A DNA stretch of 64,000 nt, taken from Megalonaias nervosa (taxonomy: Eukaryota > Mollusca > Bivalvia > Unionida > Unionidae). The notes beneath the pieces are model-generated. The model saw nothing but the letters and a program-made list of their open reading frames with translations, was not told where the DNA came from and ran no database searches. Positions 63,560 through 64,000 of the stretch are shown one piece after another. Made by a program: the position numbers and the translations under genes. Every line of letters starts with the position of its first letter. Position 1 is the stretch's first letter. Where the stretch lies: assembly GCA_016617855.1 (NCBI GenBank), contig JAECUM010017526.1, forward strand, positions 24,796 through 88,795. The letters run 5' to 3'.

Positions 63560-64000
63560 AGGTGTACCAGGCAAAGAATTTTTCGGAGTTGTTTCTCTTT
63601 TCTTCGAAGCACCATGTGCAGATTCACCGTTGACATCGAGACGTACATCGCGACCAGGCTATTGAGGAAAGATTTAACCGTACACTTCTGAAACGATTAT
63701 TCGGGCATCAGTACGAACAAGAATTATTGATGAATCGCGAAGCGATTTATCGGTCTCGTGAGCGGGTGAGCCAACTTCGCACGGTCATAACCATTCTAAG
63801 CAATGAAATTCCAAACACGATAGGGTTTAAACCCGCTAACGTGTTCCGGGATATAACAGTCGTGGTCACAAGAGGTGCTTATAGCCCTAGTCACCCGCGT
63901 TGGACAAAGTCGTGCGTCTAACCAGGTTTGGTCTGTTGGTGCGTTTGCGATCTGGGACCGGATTGATATTACAGGTCAACCAACAAGCTACTATCTGGAA
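63560..64000 (+). pseudogene. Element C: C-terminal fragment of a Polinton integrase (F54H12.3-type)
   Basis: The stretch reads, in shifting frames, PGKEFFGVVS, then DVHRDQAIEERFNRTLLKRL with the catalytic Glu, GHQYEQELL, NEIPNTIGFKPANVF, and at the edge SNQVWSVGAFAIW and GQPTSYYLE. This order matches the second half of the integrase family whose first half is at 430-779. Lesions include a TGA at about 63631-63633, a frameshift near 63600, a stop at 63919-63921 and loss of the Asp normally before PG. It continues beyond the window, so a third Polinton copy probably lies to the right. Confidence 0.75.

Overview
This window is animal genomic DNA, most likely from a marine invertebrate and probably a mollusc. 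The host call rests on tRNA-derived SINEs, hAT-type MITEs, minisatellites and long AT- or GA-type microsatellites, and it is an inference. The left half is occupied by two decayed, virus-like giant transposons of the Polinton/Maverick (adintovirus-like) class. A third fragment of the same class sits at the extreme right edge.

Element A (1 to about 15331, left end outside the window) carries a zinc-ribbon/PLA2-like gene, an internally deleted integrase of the transposon-derived F54H12.3 type, and a long minus-strand gene joining a family B DNA polymerase to an SF1 helicase with an HNH domain overlapping its end. It also has a Cys-rich protein, an HNH homing-type endonuclease and a 2.2 kb repeat-rich non-coding region. 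A minus-strand late block follows: coiled-coil protein, pVI-like protein, major capsid protein, pX-like protein, basic core peptide, adenain-like protease, phage-type fibre, two-membrane-segment protein and penton. It ends in a terminal sequence repeated in inverted orientation 215 bp inside the element.

Element B (15893-33056, complete) is bounded by about 507 bp terminal inverted repeats. Each repeat holds a small ORF and begins with a long imperfect palindrome. Inside are the two-membrane-segment and fibre genes (minus strand), then on the plus strand a packaging ATPase, coiled-coil protein, penton, pVI-like protein, major capsid protein, pX-like protein, core peptide, overlapping protease, zinc-ribbon ORFs, PLA2-like/integrase/chromodomain and protein-primed-type PolB. 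Three unidentified genes and an HNH endonuclease with an internal duplication are also present. The morphogenetic genes of A and B are homologous, but their replication modules and integrases are not of the same type.

Both elements are broken by frameshifts and nonsense codons, so neither looks functional as written. Several frameshifts sit in long A runs, where assembly indels or slippage are alternative explanations. A spacer of about 560 bp separates A from B.

From 33057 to about 63559 I find no convincing gene apart from one weak exon candidate near 47 kb. I see SINEs, MITEs (two with target-site duplications), a 0.7 kb foldback, several minisatellites and microsatellites. From about 63560 to the edge lies a C-terminal fragment of a third Polinton integrase (element C).
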